A DNA stretch of 64,000 bases from positions 1 through 64,000 of the forward strand of contig JAUIBK010000003.1 of the NCBI GenBank assembly GCA_030428205.1, read 5' to 3'. The first letter of the stretch is position 1, and each line of letters begins with the position of its first letter. A program made the translations under genes and the position numbers. Origin of the DNA: a bacterium. GTDB lineage: Bacteria > Bdellovibrionota_C > UBA2361 > RFPC01. Below, one piece after another: positions 41,476 to 49,739 of this stretch. The notes under the pieces were generated by a model that had not been told where the DNA came from, did not search any database, and saw nothing but the letters and a program-made list of their open reading frames with translations.

Positions 41476-42734
41476 TGGCACACGATCCGCTCAAATACCC
41501 AAAACTCCGTTGGCCACTCAATATCCGGCTTGAATCTCTCCCCGATCAACACGTACTCCTCATTGAATGCCCAGTAGGAATTACCCCTGAGCCCCTGGGG
41601 CTTGTGCCGTTGGTTTCTCCTCTGCTACATCTCTTTGACGGCAGACACTCTGTAGAAGACATCGCGACTCAGTTTCAGACGCAAGGCGCCACCGTTGATA
41701 TTATTGAACAACTCATTGAGCTACTCGACAAACATTATTTTCTTGATACTCCACGCTATGACCAAGAAAACAAACGGGTACGTGATACTTTTCGCGAAGC
41801 CACCGTTCGTGAGGCAGCACTTGCTGGACGGGGTTACTCAACAAGCGCCACTCTGCTCGGCGCTCAATTAGACGACCTCTTGTTTCACGGGAGTACTCTT
41901 GAAATCCCACTCAAAGGTGGAATGCTCGGGCTTATGGCTCCCCACATCGACTATCACCGCGGTGGAACAGCCTACGGAATATCATACAGCTCGCTTCGAG
42001 ACGAACAGCACGATCTCTACATTCTTATTGGAACTTCTCATCAGTACAGCGATAAGATGTTTCATCTCACCCGCAAAAACTTTGATTCTCCACTTGGAGC
42101 AGCGGTGTGTGACACGGCTTTTATGGACTCGCTAGCCGAGCTCTACGGCCCTGAACGGAGCTACGCTGATGAGTTCCTTCACCGCCGAGAGCACTCACTG
42201 GAGCTGCAGGTACCATTTCTCAAAAGGATGAAAGACACGGCTACGATTGCTCCTATTCTTGTTGGTGGATTTTATCAGATGTTACAAAGTGATAAACCAC
42301 CAAGCGAGTTTGAAGAGTATGAAACCTTCGCATCTGCGCTAGCGGAAGTGATATCTGGGCGGCTCAAGCGAGAACAGAGCGTCTGCTTTATTGCTGGAGT
42401 AGACATGGCCCACGTTGGTCAACAGTTTGGAGATAAAGACAAACTTACGCCCGAGAAGATGCAACATATAGAAGAGAGAGATCAGCAGTACCTCGACTGC
42501 ATTGTGGCTCAAGACAAAGAGGCTCTCTTTGCCCATATCGCAGAAGATATGGATGCGCGTCGCATTTGCGGTTTTCCCACCATGTACACGCTTATCGATG
42601 TCTGTGACAAACTGGGCATTCAGTACACGGCTCAGCTCTTTGATTACCAACAAGCTGTCGATTTCAACACAGAGTGTGCCGTCACTTTTGCGGGAATGGG
42701 TCTCTACTTTTCGCCTATCGAAGCCGCTTCCTAA
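41475..42734 (+). CDS. MEMO1 family protein (AmmeMemoRadiSam B-type)
   Basis: The ATG at 41475 overlaps the mnmE stop (TAATG) with AGGAAAG just upstream, so this start is preferred over an earlier in-frame codon. The 419-residue product has an N-terminal ~130-residue domain with L-F-D-G-R-H-S-V-E-D-I and then the MEMO domain: M-A-P-H-I-D-Y-H-R-G-G, G-T-S-H-Q, R-R-E-H-S-L-E-L-Q-V-P-F-L and A-G-V-D-M-A-H-V-G. The conserved His, Asp and Cys-like positions fit a dioxygenase-like metal pocket. The family's cellular role is unclear; no AMMECR1 or radical SAM partner is adjacent. Confidence 0.88.
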   Translation: MAHDPLKYPKLRWPLNIRLESLPDQHVLLIECPVGITPEPLGLVPLVSPLLHLFDGRHSVEDIATQFQTQGATVDIIEQLIELLDKHYFLDTPRYDQENKRVRDTFREATVREAALAGRGYSTSATLLGAQLDDLLFHGSTLEIPLKGGMLGLMAPHIDYHRGGTAYGISYSSLRDEQHDLYILIGTSHQYSDKMFHLTRKNFDSPLGAAVCDTAFMDSLAELYGPERSYADEFLHRREHSLELQVPFLKRMKDTATIAPILVGGFYQMLQSDKPPSEFEEYETFASALAEVISGRLKREQSVCFIAGVDMAHVGQQFGDKDKLTPEKMQHIEERDQQYLDCIVAQDKEALFAHIAEDMDARRICGFPTMYTLIDVCDKLGIQYTAQLFDYQQAVDFNTECAVTFAGMGLYFSPIEAAS

Positions 42735-42954
42735 CCCCCTAGCCCTGCCCCCTGCACGTAGAAGGGGAATGAGAGTAAAGGGGCTTTGATGGAGTGGTTA
42801 GAGAGATAGGAATATCCACCAAAATCAACTTCCTAATTAGTTTTTTGGGGCTACTTATATGTATATATTCAAGTAGTTACGCTATTAGCGTGAAATTTGA
42901 TAAACTCCTCCCCAATTCCCCCAGAAGCAGCCTCCCGCACTCCCCTGATAGGAG

Positions 42955-42982
42955 TTTGAACAGTATACATTTCCACTATACT
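42955..42982 (+). promoter_or_regulatory. Putative promoter of the 43001 gene
   Basis: TTTGAA (42955-42960) and TATACT (42977-42982) with a 16-nt spacer, followed by GCGAGG and the ATG at 43001. Confidence 0.5.
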
Positions 42983-43000
42983 CAATGAAGGCGAGGAACA

Positions 43001-43327
43001 ATGGATAACGCAAGCAGCAACGAACAAAATTTCTTTGAAAAGTTTGGCCTTGAAGTAGCTTCAGGCGAGGTGGAAATCGGGCAGACCTATCCTATTTACG
43101 GGATGATTACAAAGCTCGTTGATGACACTCCAGGACAAGTTGTTGTCGAAATCAATTTCTCTATTCGCGCTCACATGACTATTCCTGATGAAAAGAAGGT
43201 GAATCTCCTCAAAGAGAGAGCATTCGAGCCTGGTATTTTCGTCTCAACGGTTAAGTCAAAGGATGAGGGCATAGAGGTTGACTGTAGCACTGTTGTGTTC
43301 GGTCGTCGGCAGGATTTCAACGCGTAG
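43001..43327 (+). CDS. Small acidic protein of unknown function
   Basis: The 108-residue protein has a hydrophilic start (M-D-N-A-S-S-N-E-Q-N-F-F-E-K-F-G-L-E) and a beta-rich body (Y-P-I-Y-G-M-I-T-K-L-V-D-D, V-V-V-E-I-N-F-S-I, I-E-V-D-C-S-T-V-V-F-G). No signal peptide. GCGAGG precedes the ATG. It is probably monocistronic between a promoter and a terminator-like stem. No family recognised. Confidence 0.7.
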   Translation: MDNASSNEQNFFEKFGLEVASGEVEIGQTYPIYGMITKLVDDTPGQVVVEINFSIRAHMTIPDEKKVNLLKERAFEPGIFVSTVKSKDEGIEVDCSTVVFGRRQDFNA

Positions 43328-43340
43328 AGGCGTCTCGGGC

Positions 43341-43377
43341 CTACCCCCTCATTCGATGTCAGGCTTATGGGGGGTAG
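43341..43377 (+). terminator. Stem-loop after the 43001 gene
   Basis: CTACCCCC (43341-43348) pairs with GGGGGTAG (43370-43377). The loop is 21 nt and no clean T-run follows, so termination is plausible but not typical. Confidence 0.4.
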
Positions 43378-43492
43378 CCAGCTCTTTCTTGTCCATTCAC
43401 TCCCCTCCTCTTCTCACTACCTCTCACATTCTTGTGTAATTCCAATGAAAACGCTACGCTAAGTCGCACGAATATAGGCAACACTGCGAACT

Positions 43493-44128
43493 ATGAGCGA
43501 CACCCCTTCCCTCGAGCCGGAATCTAAACCTTCAGCGAAAGAAGAGATTCTCTCTTTTGTAAAAACCATTTGCTTCCTCTTTGTGCTCGCCATGCTGCTG
43601 AGAGGCTCTGTTGTTGAGGCCTTCAAAATTCCCTCTGGCTCAATGCTCTCAACGCTGCAAATTGGTGATCATATTCTGGTCAGCAAGTTAAGCTATGGTT
43701 TTCGACTCCCCTTTGTGAAAGAAACGTTGTGGAGATACGATGAGCCCGAACGCGGAGATATTGTTGTATTCACTCGTGTTGATGATCCCTCAACCAAAGA
43801 AGACGAATCAGCAGACAATATTATTAAGCGGGTTATTGGAACACCTGGAGACGTACTTGAAGTCAAGGCTCCGTACGTTTACATCAACGGTGTACGAATT
43901 GAGGAGCCATATGCTCGTTGGGTAGGTCCTAATCCATTTGGTGGTAACTTTGGCCCTGTCACTATTCCAACCGGTAAAGTTCTTCTCCTCGGTGACAATC
44001 GCAATCACTCCAAAGACTCTCGCTTTTGGCACGACCCCTTTCTTCCTCTCGAAAACATTAAAGGCCGTGCTCTCATTGTCTACTTCTCTTGGGCTGATTT
44101 AAAACGCATTGGAAATGTCATCCGCTAA
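43493..44128 (+). CDS. lepB: Signal peptidase I
   Basis: The 211-residue protein has one N-terminal membrane helix (about 22-38) and the catalytic pair Ser50 (I-P-S-G-S-M) and Lys112 (I-I-K-R-V-I-G). It also has box C/D/E motifs G-D-I-V-V-F and G-D-N-R-N-H-S-K-D-S-R. It removes signal peptides from exported proteins at the periplasmic face. One membrane helix rather than two is a common variant. The ygfZ start overlaps its 3' end by 14 nt. Confidence 0.96.
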   Translation: MSDTPSLEPESKPSAKEEILSFVKTICFLFVLAMLLRGSVVEAFKIPSGSMLSTLQIGDHILVSKLSYGFRLPFVKETLWRYDEPERGDIVVFTRVDDPSTKEDESADNIIKRVIGTPGDVLEVKAPYVYINGVRIEEPYARWVGPNPFGGNFGPVTIPTGKVLLLGDNRNHSKDSRFWHDPFLPLENIKGRALIVYFSWADLKRIGNVIR

Positions 44129-45041
44129 CGCTCGCTACCTCAAGCTCTCAAGCGCTCTTTTGTATCGAATACACGGTCGCCATGCTACACGCTACTTACA
44201 CTCCAGGCTTACACAAAATGTTTCAAGCATTCCCGTTGGTGCTGGAAAAAAATCAGCACTGACAGATGCAAGCGCAAAAGTCATCGCTCTGTTTACGATC
44301 CTACGAGAGTCAGAAGACTCTTACCTCTTTCTTTGTGATGGAGGCTCAAGCGATGAGATTGCCGCAGCACTGCTTCAATTTCGAGTTGCCGAGGACGTTA
44401 CTCTCGACATTCTCAGCGATTACCAACTGATTCACGTTGCACCGCTCGATGGAGCTCTTGAGACACCACACCTTGAAGAACCAGGCTCTCCTTCAGAGAT
44501 AACTTGGAATAAGCAGGGTGAACTTGTTCTCGTAAGGTGCCAACGCCTTCAGGCCAAGGGCGTTGATATCCTCGCTCCGCGCTCTACTATCACGGATTAC
44601 ACTGCCAAGCTCGACCAAAACGGTGCGACTCTCCTGACCGATGCCGAGCACACCGCAGAAAGGGTTTTAGCCAACGCACCAATCTTTCCTCTCGATCTTG
44701 TTCCTGGTGCTCTACTCTCCGAAGTAGATCTCGACACATACGCATCGTTCACAAAAGGATGCTACGTCGGGCAGGAAGTATTAGAGAAGATCTCTGCTCG
44801 TGGCAAAGCCCCCCAGAAACTTTTTCCTGTAGTACTCGGTGAACAAGCCGAACTTCATGGTAATGACACCTTAGGACTAGCTAAGACAGAAGAGGAAGAA
44901 AATGCACTGCTCGGAAAGCTCCTTGTGGCGGCTTACGATACTAGCACGGGAAAAACCTACGGCTTTGCACGACTTAAGAACAGAGACAATTTAAGTGGCA
45001 AACCTGTTCTTGTAAACGGCTCTCTTGGGCAGATACTATAA
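44115..45041 (+). CDS. ygfZ: YgfZ/GcvT-like folate-binding protein
   Basis: The ATG at 44115 lies inside the 3' end of lepB; a TTG at 44109 is an alternative. The ~308-residue protein has the GcvT-like fold and the family signature K-G-C-Y-V-G-Q-E, plus L-P-S/D-L-type segments (P-L-D-L-V-P-G-A-L). YgfZ helps synthesis or repair of certain Fe-S cluster enzymes, in a folate-dependent way. The stop codon lies within the edge of a repeat copy (45037-45096). Confidence 0.92.
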   Translation: MSSANARYLKLSSALLYRIHGRHATRYLHSRLTQNVSSIPVGAGKKSALTDASAKVIALFTILRESEDSYLFLCDGGSSDEIAAALLQFRVAEDVTLDILSDYQLIHVAPLDGALETPHLEEPGSPSEITWNKQGELVLVRCQRLQAKGVDILAPRSTITDYTAKLDQNGATLLTDAEHTAERVLANAPIFPLDLVPGALLSEVDLDTYASFTKGCYVGQEVLEKISARGKAPQKLFPVVLGEQAELHGNDTLGLAKTEEEENALLGKLLVAAYDTSTGKTYGFARLKNRDNLSGKPVLVNGSLGQIL

Positions 45042-45047
45042 CGCCCC

Positions 45048-45096
45048 CTTCGCGTACTTCGCGTACTTCGCGTACTTCGCGTACTTCGCGTTATAA
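45048..45096. repeat. One-armed tandem copy of the CGCGAAGTA repeat family
   Basis: Five CTTCGCGTA-type 9-nt units in tandem, all the same variant, ending in CGCGTTATAA. On the left only TATAACG (45037-45043) remains of the other arm, followed by a C-rich spacer. It lies between the convergent stops of ygfZ and the kinase gene. It shows unit expansion in one arm and loss of the other. Confidence 0.88.
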
Positions 45097-45122
45097 ATTT
45101 GGATCAATAAAACCTATAAAAT

Positions 45123-47084
45123 CTATTTCGATTTTGACCGAATATGAGGAGCTATCAATACGAGTACAAAGAGAAAGACCCAATGAGCTCCACCTGTCCA
45201 CCACCCCTCTAACGGAGCTGCGGCAAGCACACGTCCAAGCTTTATCACCTCCCATGTTACCTCGGAAGACATACCAAGAACGGGAAAAAGCAACTGCACA
45301 CACATAAGCTCAAGGACAACAACGGCAGCTGCTCCCGCAAAGAGGCAAAGATGCGCACGTGGCTTATCAAAACGGCCTTTAGGAAGAAGATGATAGGCAA
45401 CTAAGCGAGTTACCATAAAGAGCGTAACAAGAAAAAATCCAAGATGCCCCCATGAAAAGAGTTTTGTTTGATCAGCTCCGTAGAGACGCTTTTCTCCGAT
45501 ATATTGCTCAATTGGCGCACTTCCAAACGGAGAGAGAATAGATGCTTGAAAAGCATTTACTGCAACACTTTTTGAGGCAATCGATGATGCCTTAGCCATC
45601 AAGGAAACTCCTTTGGTGGTGTGCTCCCCTACAAGCGTTGAAGTGCGATAGGCAGTAAAGGCTGCCATAGCAAGACAAAGCGTTAGGAAGAGTGGAAATA
45701 CAATTTGAAAAGCATGCTTTACACTTCGACGAACAAGCGTTAGCGAAAGTGCTGGAAGAGTAAAGATCAAGCCATAGACCACAAGAATCGCTCCTACCAT
45801 TACGAGAGCAAAAAATGGCTCACCAGACTCAAGAGCAGATACTCGAGTACTTGAGAGTAACTTTATTGCGGGGCCACACAGGAGAGCCCCTAGGATCAGA
45901 GGAAGAACTATTGCCGTTCCAATTTGAGTGAGTACCTGTAAAACACCTTGGTGAGCAAATGACTCACGCGGATCAAGAGCTTCAACATAGTGCTGCTTCG
46001 TTCTTTGCGCTCTAAGGACTGCAGGCTCAAGCTCAGCACTTTGGGATCCAACAGTTTCCCCCTCTTCAGGGAATTCCTGGTCGGTAGCTATAAGCATCTC
46101 TTCGCTTAATGGACTTTCTAAGTCATATTCTCCAGTGGAGGTTGTATCGAGAAACTCTCCTGTTTCGCGATGAGGCTGCTCAAATCCGTCTACACCTTCT
46201 CCGTCTAGCGTGGCTGCTTGGAGCACATCAATACCCTCATAGAGCCCAGTACCAGTGTAACTGCGCCGGATAAAGTCTTTTACCTCTGAGGCAAGGGCTG
46301 GGCGCTTATCGTGGTCTTTCTCAAGAAGAGCGAGCACAAGCTGATTTAACCAATCTGGAATATCGACAGAGAGCTCTGCTGGTTGAACTGGTTTTTCTTC
46401 AAGATGTTTCCACATAAGTTCAGCAGGATTATCTGCATCAAATGGCAAACAACCCGTAAGAAGCTCATACGCAAGCACACCAAGTGCATAGATATCAGCT
46501 GGAGTAGAAATATCACGACCAACCCATACTTCTGGCGCCATATAATGGCTACTTCCTACGATCTCATCATGGCCAGTAAGATTTGAAACACCAGGTCGTG
46601 CTACGCCAAAGTCAGTAATCTTAACAGTGCCATCTTCCATCTCAAGCACGTTTCCTGGTTTAAGATCGCGGTGGACGATCTCTTCGTCGTGTATTGCCGT
46701 AAGTCCATCACAAACTTGCATGAGAATACGGCAAACATCATCAACAGAACTTGGGCCGCGTTTAATTCGCTCACCTAGTGGATGCCCTGTCACGTATTCC
46801 ATTGTGAAGTAGAGGTTATTTTTAGCATCAACTCCTACATCAAAGGTGCGTACGATATTTGGATGGGTGACCTTTCGAGTCAGAGACACTTCTCGCAAAA
46901 ATCGTTGAACATGTTTTTCATCTGTTGAAAAATCTGAACGTAGAATTTTGAGCGCCACCTGCTCGTTATCCAAGATGGTATCAAATACGAGGTACACCTC
47001 TCCCATGCCCCCCTGTCCAAGGTGGCGTATAATCTTGTAGCGGCTCGCAAAGAGCTCTTCTTCCGAGAGAGAAAATTCTTTCAC
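45123..47084 (-). CDS. Membrane Ser/Thr protein kinase with polytopic C-terminus
   Basis: The 653-residue protein starts at a GTG with AGGGAAG upstream. The kinase domain (about 16-280) has G-Q-G-G-M-G at 23-28, Lys46, Glu65, H-R-D-L-K-P-G-N with Asp140, D-F-G at 158-160 and A-P-E. An acidic linker follows (~285-365), then a region from ~375 with about six membrane helices to the C-terminus, instead of PASTA repeats. It is likely a sensor or regulator at the inner membrane. The signal and targets are unknown. Confidence 0.93.
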   Translation of the reverse strand: MKEFSLSEEELFASRYKIIRHLGQGGMGEVYLVFDTILDNEQVALKILRSDFSTDEKHVQRFLREVSLTRKVTHPNIVRTFDVGVDAKNNLYFTMEYVTGHPLGERIKRGPSSVDDVCRILMQVCDGLTAIHDEEIVHRDLKPGNVLEMEDGTVKITDFGVARPGVSNLTGHDEIVGSSHYMAPEVWVGRDISTPADIYALGVLAYELLTGCLPFDADNPAELMWKHLEEKPVQPAELSVDIPDWLNQLVLALLEKDHDKRPALASEVKDFIRRSYTGTGLYEGIDVLQAATLDGEGVDGFEQPHRETGEFLDTTSTGEYDLESPLSEEMLIATDQEFPEEGETVGSQSAELEPAVLRAQRTKQHYVEALDPRESFAHQGVLQVLTQIGTAIVLPLILGALLCGPAIKLLSSTRVSALESGEPFFALVMVGAILVVYGLIFTLPALSLTLVRRSVKHAFQIVFPLFLTLCLAMAAFTAYRTSTLVGEHTTKGVSLMAKASSIASKSVAVNAFQASILSPFGSAPIEQYIGEKRLYGADQTKLFSWGHLGFFLVTLFMVTRLVAYHLLPKGRFDKPRAHLCLFAGAAAVVVLELMCVQLLFPVLGMSSEVTWEVIKLGRVLAAAPLEGWWTGGAHWVFLFVLVLIAPHIRSKSK

Positions 47085-47513
47085 TGCTTCCCTAAAGCAA
47101 AGTTCTACTTCACTTCTATAATTCGGCGATTTTGCAGAAGATCTTTACTCCCTAGGGCCTTTCGAGGAACACCTCGGCAAGCATCCCTCTCCGAAACAAA
47201 ACATCCTATAACTTAGGGGGGTTACCGTAGAACTTTCAACTGAGGCACCGCATCAACCTGCTTTTAGATCATGGTCCGAAGACTCTTCTTCGATGAAGTT
47301 CGTCCAGAGTAGAGTCTCAGTGGACTTCTCTTTTCTTGTCGATCCAGAAAGTATTAATATAACGCGAAGTACGCGAGGTACGCGAAGATCCCCCCCCTTC
47401 GCGTACCTCGCGTACTTCGCGTTATAAATTTTTCAATCACAATATCTGCAACTGACCAAAGTGATCACCAAGAATCAGAAGTCGTAAGACCCCTATCAAG
47501 AGAGACGCCACCA
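47085..47513. other. Intergenic region between divergent kinase and pyrE genes
   Basis: A 429-nt stretch without a credible gene. It holds the perfect repeat hairpin at 47358-47426. No confident promoter was identified, although both genes should be transcribed from here. Confidence 0.5.
47358..47426. repeat. CGCGAAGTA-family palindromic repeat, perfect hairpin
   Basis: A 30-bp perfect stem: left arm 47358-47387 (TATAA, CGCGAAGTA, CGCGAGGTA, CGCGAAG) and its exact reverse complement at 47397-47426. The 9-nt loop is C-rich. The arm is the same sequence as the arms flanking the GxxExxY gene, but here the gene is absent. It lies in the divergent kinase/pyrE gap. Confidence 0.95.
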
Positions 47514-48197
47514 ATGAGCAACACCACACTCGCCACCTATCAACAAGACTTCATTCAATTTCTCGTTCAATGTGAAGTCCTGACCTTTGGAGATTTTGTA
47601 ACAAAGTCAGGAAGAAAGACTCCGTACTTTGTCAACACCGGCAGATTTAACAGCGGAGCAAAGATCGCTAAACTCGGAAATTTCTATGCCGAGCATATTC
47701 TTCATCACTCTCTTGAGTCAGCGACCACTATTTTTGGTCCTGCCTATAAAGGAGTACCGCTTTGTGTCACAACGTCTATAGCACTAGCAACAAAGCACAA
47801 CATCGATATCGGTTTTACCTTCAACCGAAAAGAAGCGAAAACTCACGGTGATAAAGGAGTCTTCGTCGGACATCAACTCAGCGAAGGAGATAGTGTGGTG
47901 CTTGTTGAAGACGTTGTAACCGCGGGAACCACACTCAAAGAGATGACTCCGATGCTTCGCGACGAAGCGAAGGTAAACATTTCAGGTGTTATCATATCCG
48001 TGGATAGATGCGAGCGAGGCAGCGGGTCTCAGACAGCTATTGAAGAAGTACAATCACTACTCAATATCGCAGTACATCCCATTGTCACTATTCATGATAT
48101 TCGTGCGTACCTCTCCCAGGAGAACCCTTCAGGGGTTATTCTGTCACGAGAGATGCAAGACAATATTGATCGCTACCTGGAGGAATACGGTGCGTAA
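47514..48197 (+). CDS. pyrE: Orotate phosphoribosyltransferase
   Basis: The 227-residue protein has the PRPP-binding motif V-L-V-E-D-V-V-T-A-G-T-T at 129-140, the catalytic-loop lysines near 106-114 (R-K-E-A-K-T-H-G) and F-G-P-A-Y-K-G. It makes OMP from orotate and PRPP in pyrimidine synthesis, in the cytoplasm. The ccmH-like gene starts inside its 3' end, so they are translationally linked although unrelated in function. Confidence 0.96.
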   Translation: MSNTTLATYQQDFIQFLVQCEVLTFGDFVTKSGRKTPYFVNTGRFNSGAKIAKLGNFYAEHILHHSLESATTIFGPAYKGVPLCVTTSIALATKHNIDIGFTFNRKEAKTHGDKGVFVGHQLSEGDSVVLVEDVVTAGTTLKEMTPMLRDEAKVNISGVIISVDRCERGSGSQTAIEEVQSLLNIAVHPIVTIHDIRAYLSQENPSGVILSREMQDNIDRYLEEYGA

Positions 48198-48654
48198 TCT
48201 CTTTTTCTTCTTTTGCCTCACCTTAGCACTGCCTATATTTGCCCAAGAGCAATCATCACTTTCACACCAAGAGATTGAGCAACGAGCATTTGAGGTCGAG
48301 GGGTATTTAATGAGCCCCTTTTGTCCTGGTAGATTGCTCAGAGATTGTCCAAGCTCGGGGGCGCACGATCTAAAAATCGAGATCCGCGAAGCCGTTGCCA
48401 CCGGCGAAGACCCTCAGATAGTCAGAGATTTGCTCATTGATAAATACGGCGAAGATATCCGCGCTGCTCCACTTGCCCAAGGCTTTGGGCTCCTCGCTTG
48501 GATCACGCCGTTTATCTTCTTACTCTTTGGAACATTACTTTTCTTTTTCGTGGTACGGCCGAAGGGGAAGAGCGAAGTGAAAAACACAAAGACGCCGGAT
48601 GAGCCATTAAGCAAGGAGGCACTCGCCCGCATCGAAGAAGAGCTAAAGGACTAA
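48190..48654 (+). CDS. ccmH: CcmH-type cytochrome c maturation protein
   Basis: A GTG at 48190 with GGAGG six nt upstream is chosen; it overlaps pyrE by 8 nt. The 154-residue product has a signal peptide (N-L-F-F-F-F-C-L-T-L-A-L-P), the CcmH helical domain with M-S-P-F-C45-P-G-R-L-L-R-D-C53-P-S, and a C-terminal membrane helix (~103-124). The two Cys are spaced 7 apart rather than the usual C-x-x-C. CcmH presents reduced apocytochrome c for heme attachment. The other ccm genes are not in the window. Confidence 0.85.
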   Translation: MRNLFFFFCLTLALPIFAQEQSSLSHQEIEQRAFEVEGYLMSPFCPGRLLRDCPSSGAHDLKIEIREAVATGEDPQIVRDLLIDKYGEDIRAAPLAQGFGLLAWITPFIFLLFGTLLFFFVVRPKGKSEVKNTKTPDEPLSKEALARIEEELKD

Positions 48655-48676
48655 CCAAGACTCTAAGAGAAATGAA

Positions 48677-48738
48677 TAACCGCTAAGACGCTAAGGACCA
48701 TCACCAAACTCCTTAGCGACTTTGCGTCTTAGCGGTTA
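48677..48738. repeat. CGCTAAGA-family palindromic repeat, copy 1
   Basis: Left arm 48677-48696 (TAAC, CGCTAAGA, CGCTAAGG) and right arm 48711-48738, whose reverse complement is TAAC, CGCTAAGA, CGCAAAGT, CGCTAAGG. The arms differ by one 8-nt unit. It lies between the convergent ends of ccmH and ctaB. The unit plan (short AT end plus repeated CGC-A-A-G units) parallels the CGCGAAGTA family. Confidence 0.88.
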
Positions 48739-48771
48739 GATCCCAATGCGCACTTCTTATCGAGGAAAGCC

Positions 48772-49638
48772 TCACCCTGCAAAAGCAAATTGCGAATCCG
48801 CCACAACAAGCAATAAAAGAAACGGCAAGTAAACAAGCGAAGCAAAAAGAAGATTACGAGCTTCTTTCGTTGTTTGAGAAATAACAAAAAAGGCACTTGC
48901 CGCCAAGAAAGCCCCTCCAGCGAGAAGGGCACCGTAAAGATAGATTGAACCAGCTACTCCTAGGGTAAAGGGGAGCAGCGAAACCGGAATAAGAAGACTG
49001 GAATAAAAAAGCACCTGGCGAAACGTCCGCCTACCATCGGTATCAACCACGGGAAGCATCTGAAAACCACCTCGGCGATAATCATCACGGTAGATCCACG
49101 CGATAGCATAGAAGTGCGGGTGCTGCCAAAGAAAGAGAATAGCAAACAGAATCCAGGCGGGTAGCTCAAGGTTTCCTGTAGCAGCTGCCCATCCACCAAG
49201 GGGAGGAAGCGCACCCGGAATAGCTCCCACACTCGTATTGAGCCATGTAATTCGTTTTAGAGGAGTATAGACAAGCACATAAAGAAAAGCGGTTAGGAGC
49301 GCGAGAAACCCTGTTAAGAGATTCACATATGAGGCGAGAAGCACCGAGCCAGCTACTGTTGAAATTGTTCCGTAAAGAATGATTGCCGTAGGCGTTAGGG
49401 TGCCTTGAGCAGACGCACGATTTTTCGTGCGCTCCATTTTTTGATCAACTTCGCGCTCTAAGTAAGCATTGAGGGCAGATGCTCCAGCTCCTGAGAGAAA
49501 CGTACCAAGAAGAAGAACAATAAAACGATCAAAGGGAGCAAAGGATCCAGAGGCGAGAAAATAGCCCATCGCCGCAGTCACAGCGACCATGATACCTATC
49601 TTGGGTTTTGAAATTGTTAAGAAATCAGCTATCCGCAC
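48772..49638 (-). CDS. ctaB: Protoheme IX farnesyltransferase (heme O synthase)
   Basis: The 288-residue polytopic UbiA-family protein (about 8-9 helices) has the prenyl-diphosphate motif N-A-Y-L-E-R-E-V-D-Q-K-M-E-R-T starting at residue 57 and the second motif Y-R-D-D-Y-R-R-G-G-F-Q-M-L-P. It farnesylates heme B to heme O for heme-copper terminal oxidases. It implies an aerobic or microaerobic respiratory chain; oxidase genes lie outside the window. Confidence 0.95.
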   Translation of the reverse strand: MRIADFLTISKPKIGIMVAVTAAMGYFLASGSFAPFDRFIVLLLGTFLSGAGASALNAYLEREVDQKMERTKNRASAQGTLTPTAIILYGTISTVAGSVLLASYVNLLTGFLALLTAFLYVLVYTPLKRITWLNTSVGAIPGALPPLGGWAAATGNLELPAWILFAILFLWQHPHFYAIAWIYRDDYRRGGFQMLPVVDTDGRRTFRQVLFYSSLLIPVSLLPFTLGVAGSIYLYGALLAGGAFLAASAFFVISQTTKEARNLLFASLVYLPFLLLLVVADSQFAFAG

Positions 49639-49739
49639 GAAAGCTCTCCGAGACTAATCTCGAAATTTTGGCTGGTTGAGAGGAATTTGTCAATTTTAGA
49701 ATACAATCCTTTCTTCCTCTGTCTATGAATCAATGTCTT

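Noticed and set aside
42794-42988. 64-codon plus-strand frame with a hydrophobic segment after the MEMO gene
   Set aside because: Its start codon is not ATG and has no ribosome site, it is Ser/Pro-rich toward its end, and a promoter for the next gene overlaps its 3' part.
45048-45096. CRISPR array
   Set aside because: Units are 9 nt, directly adjacent with no spacers, and the family forms inverted hairpins; no cas genes are present.
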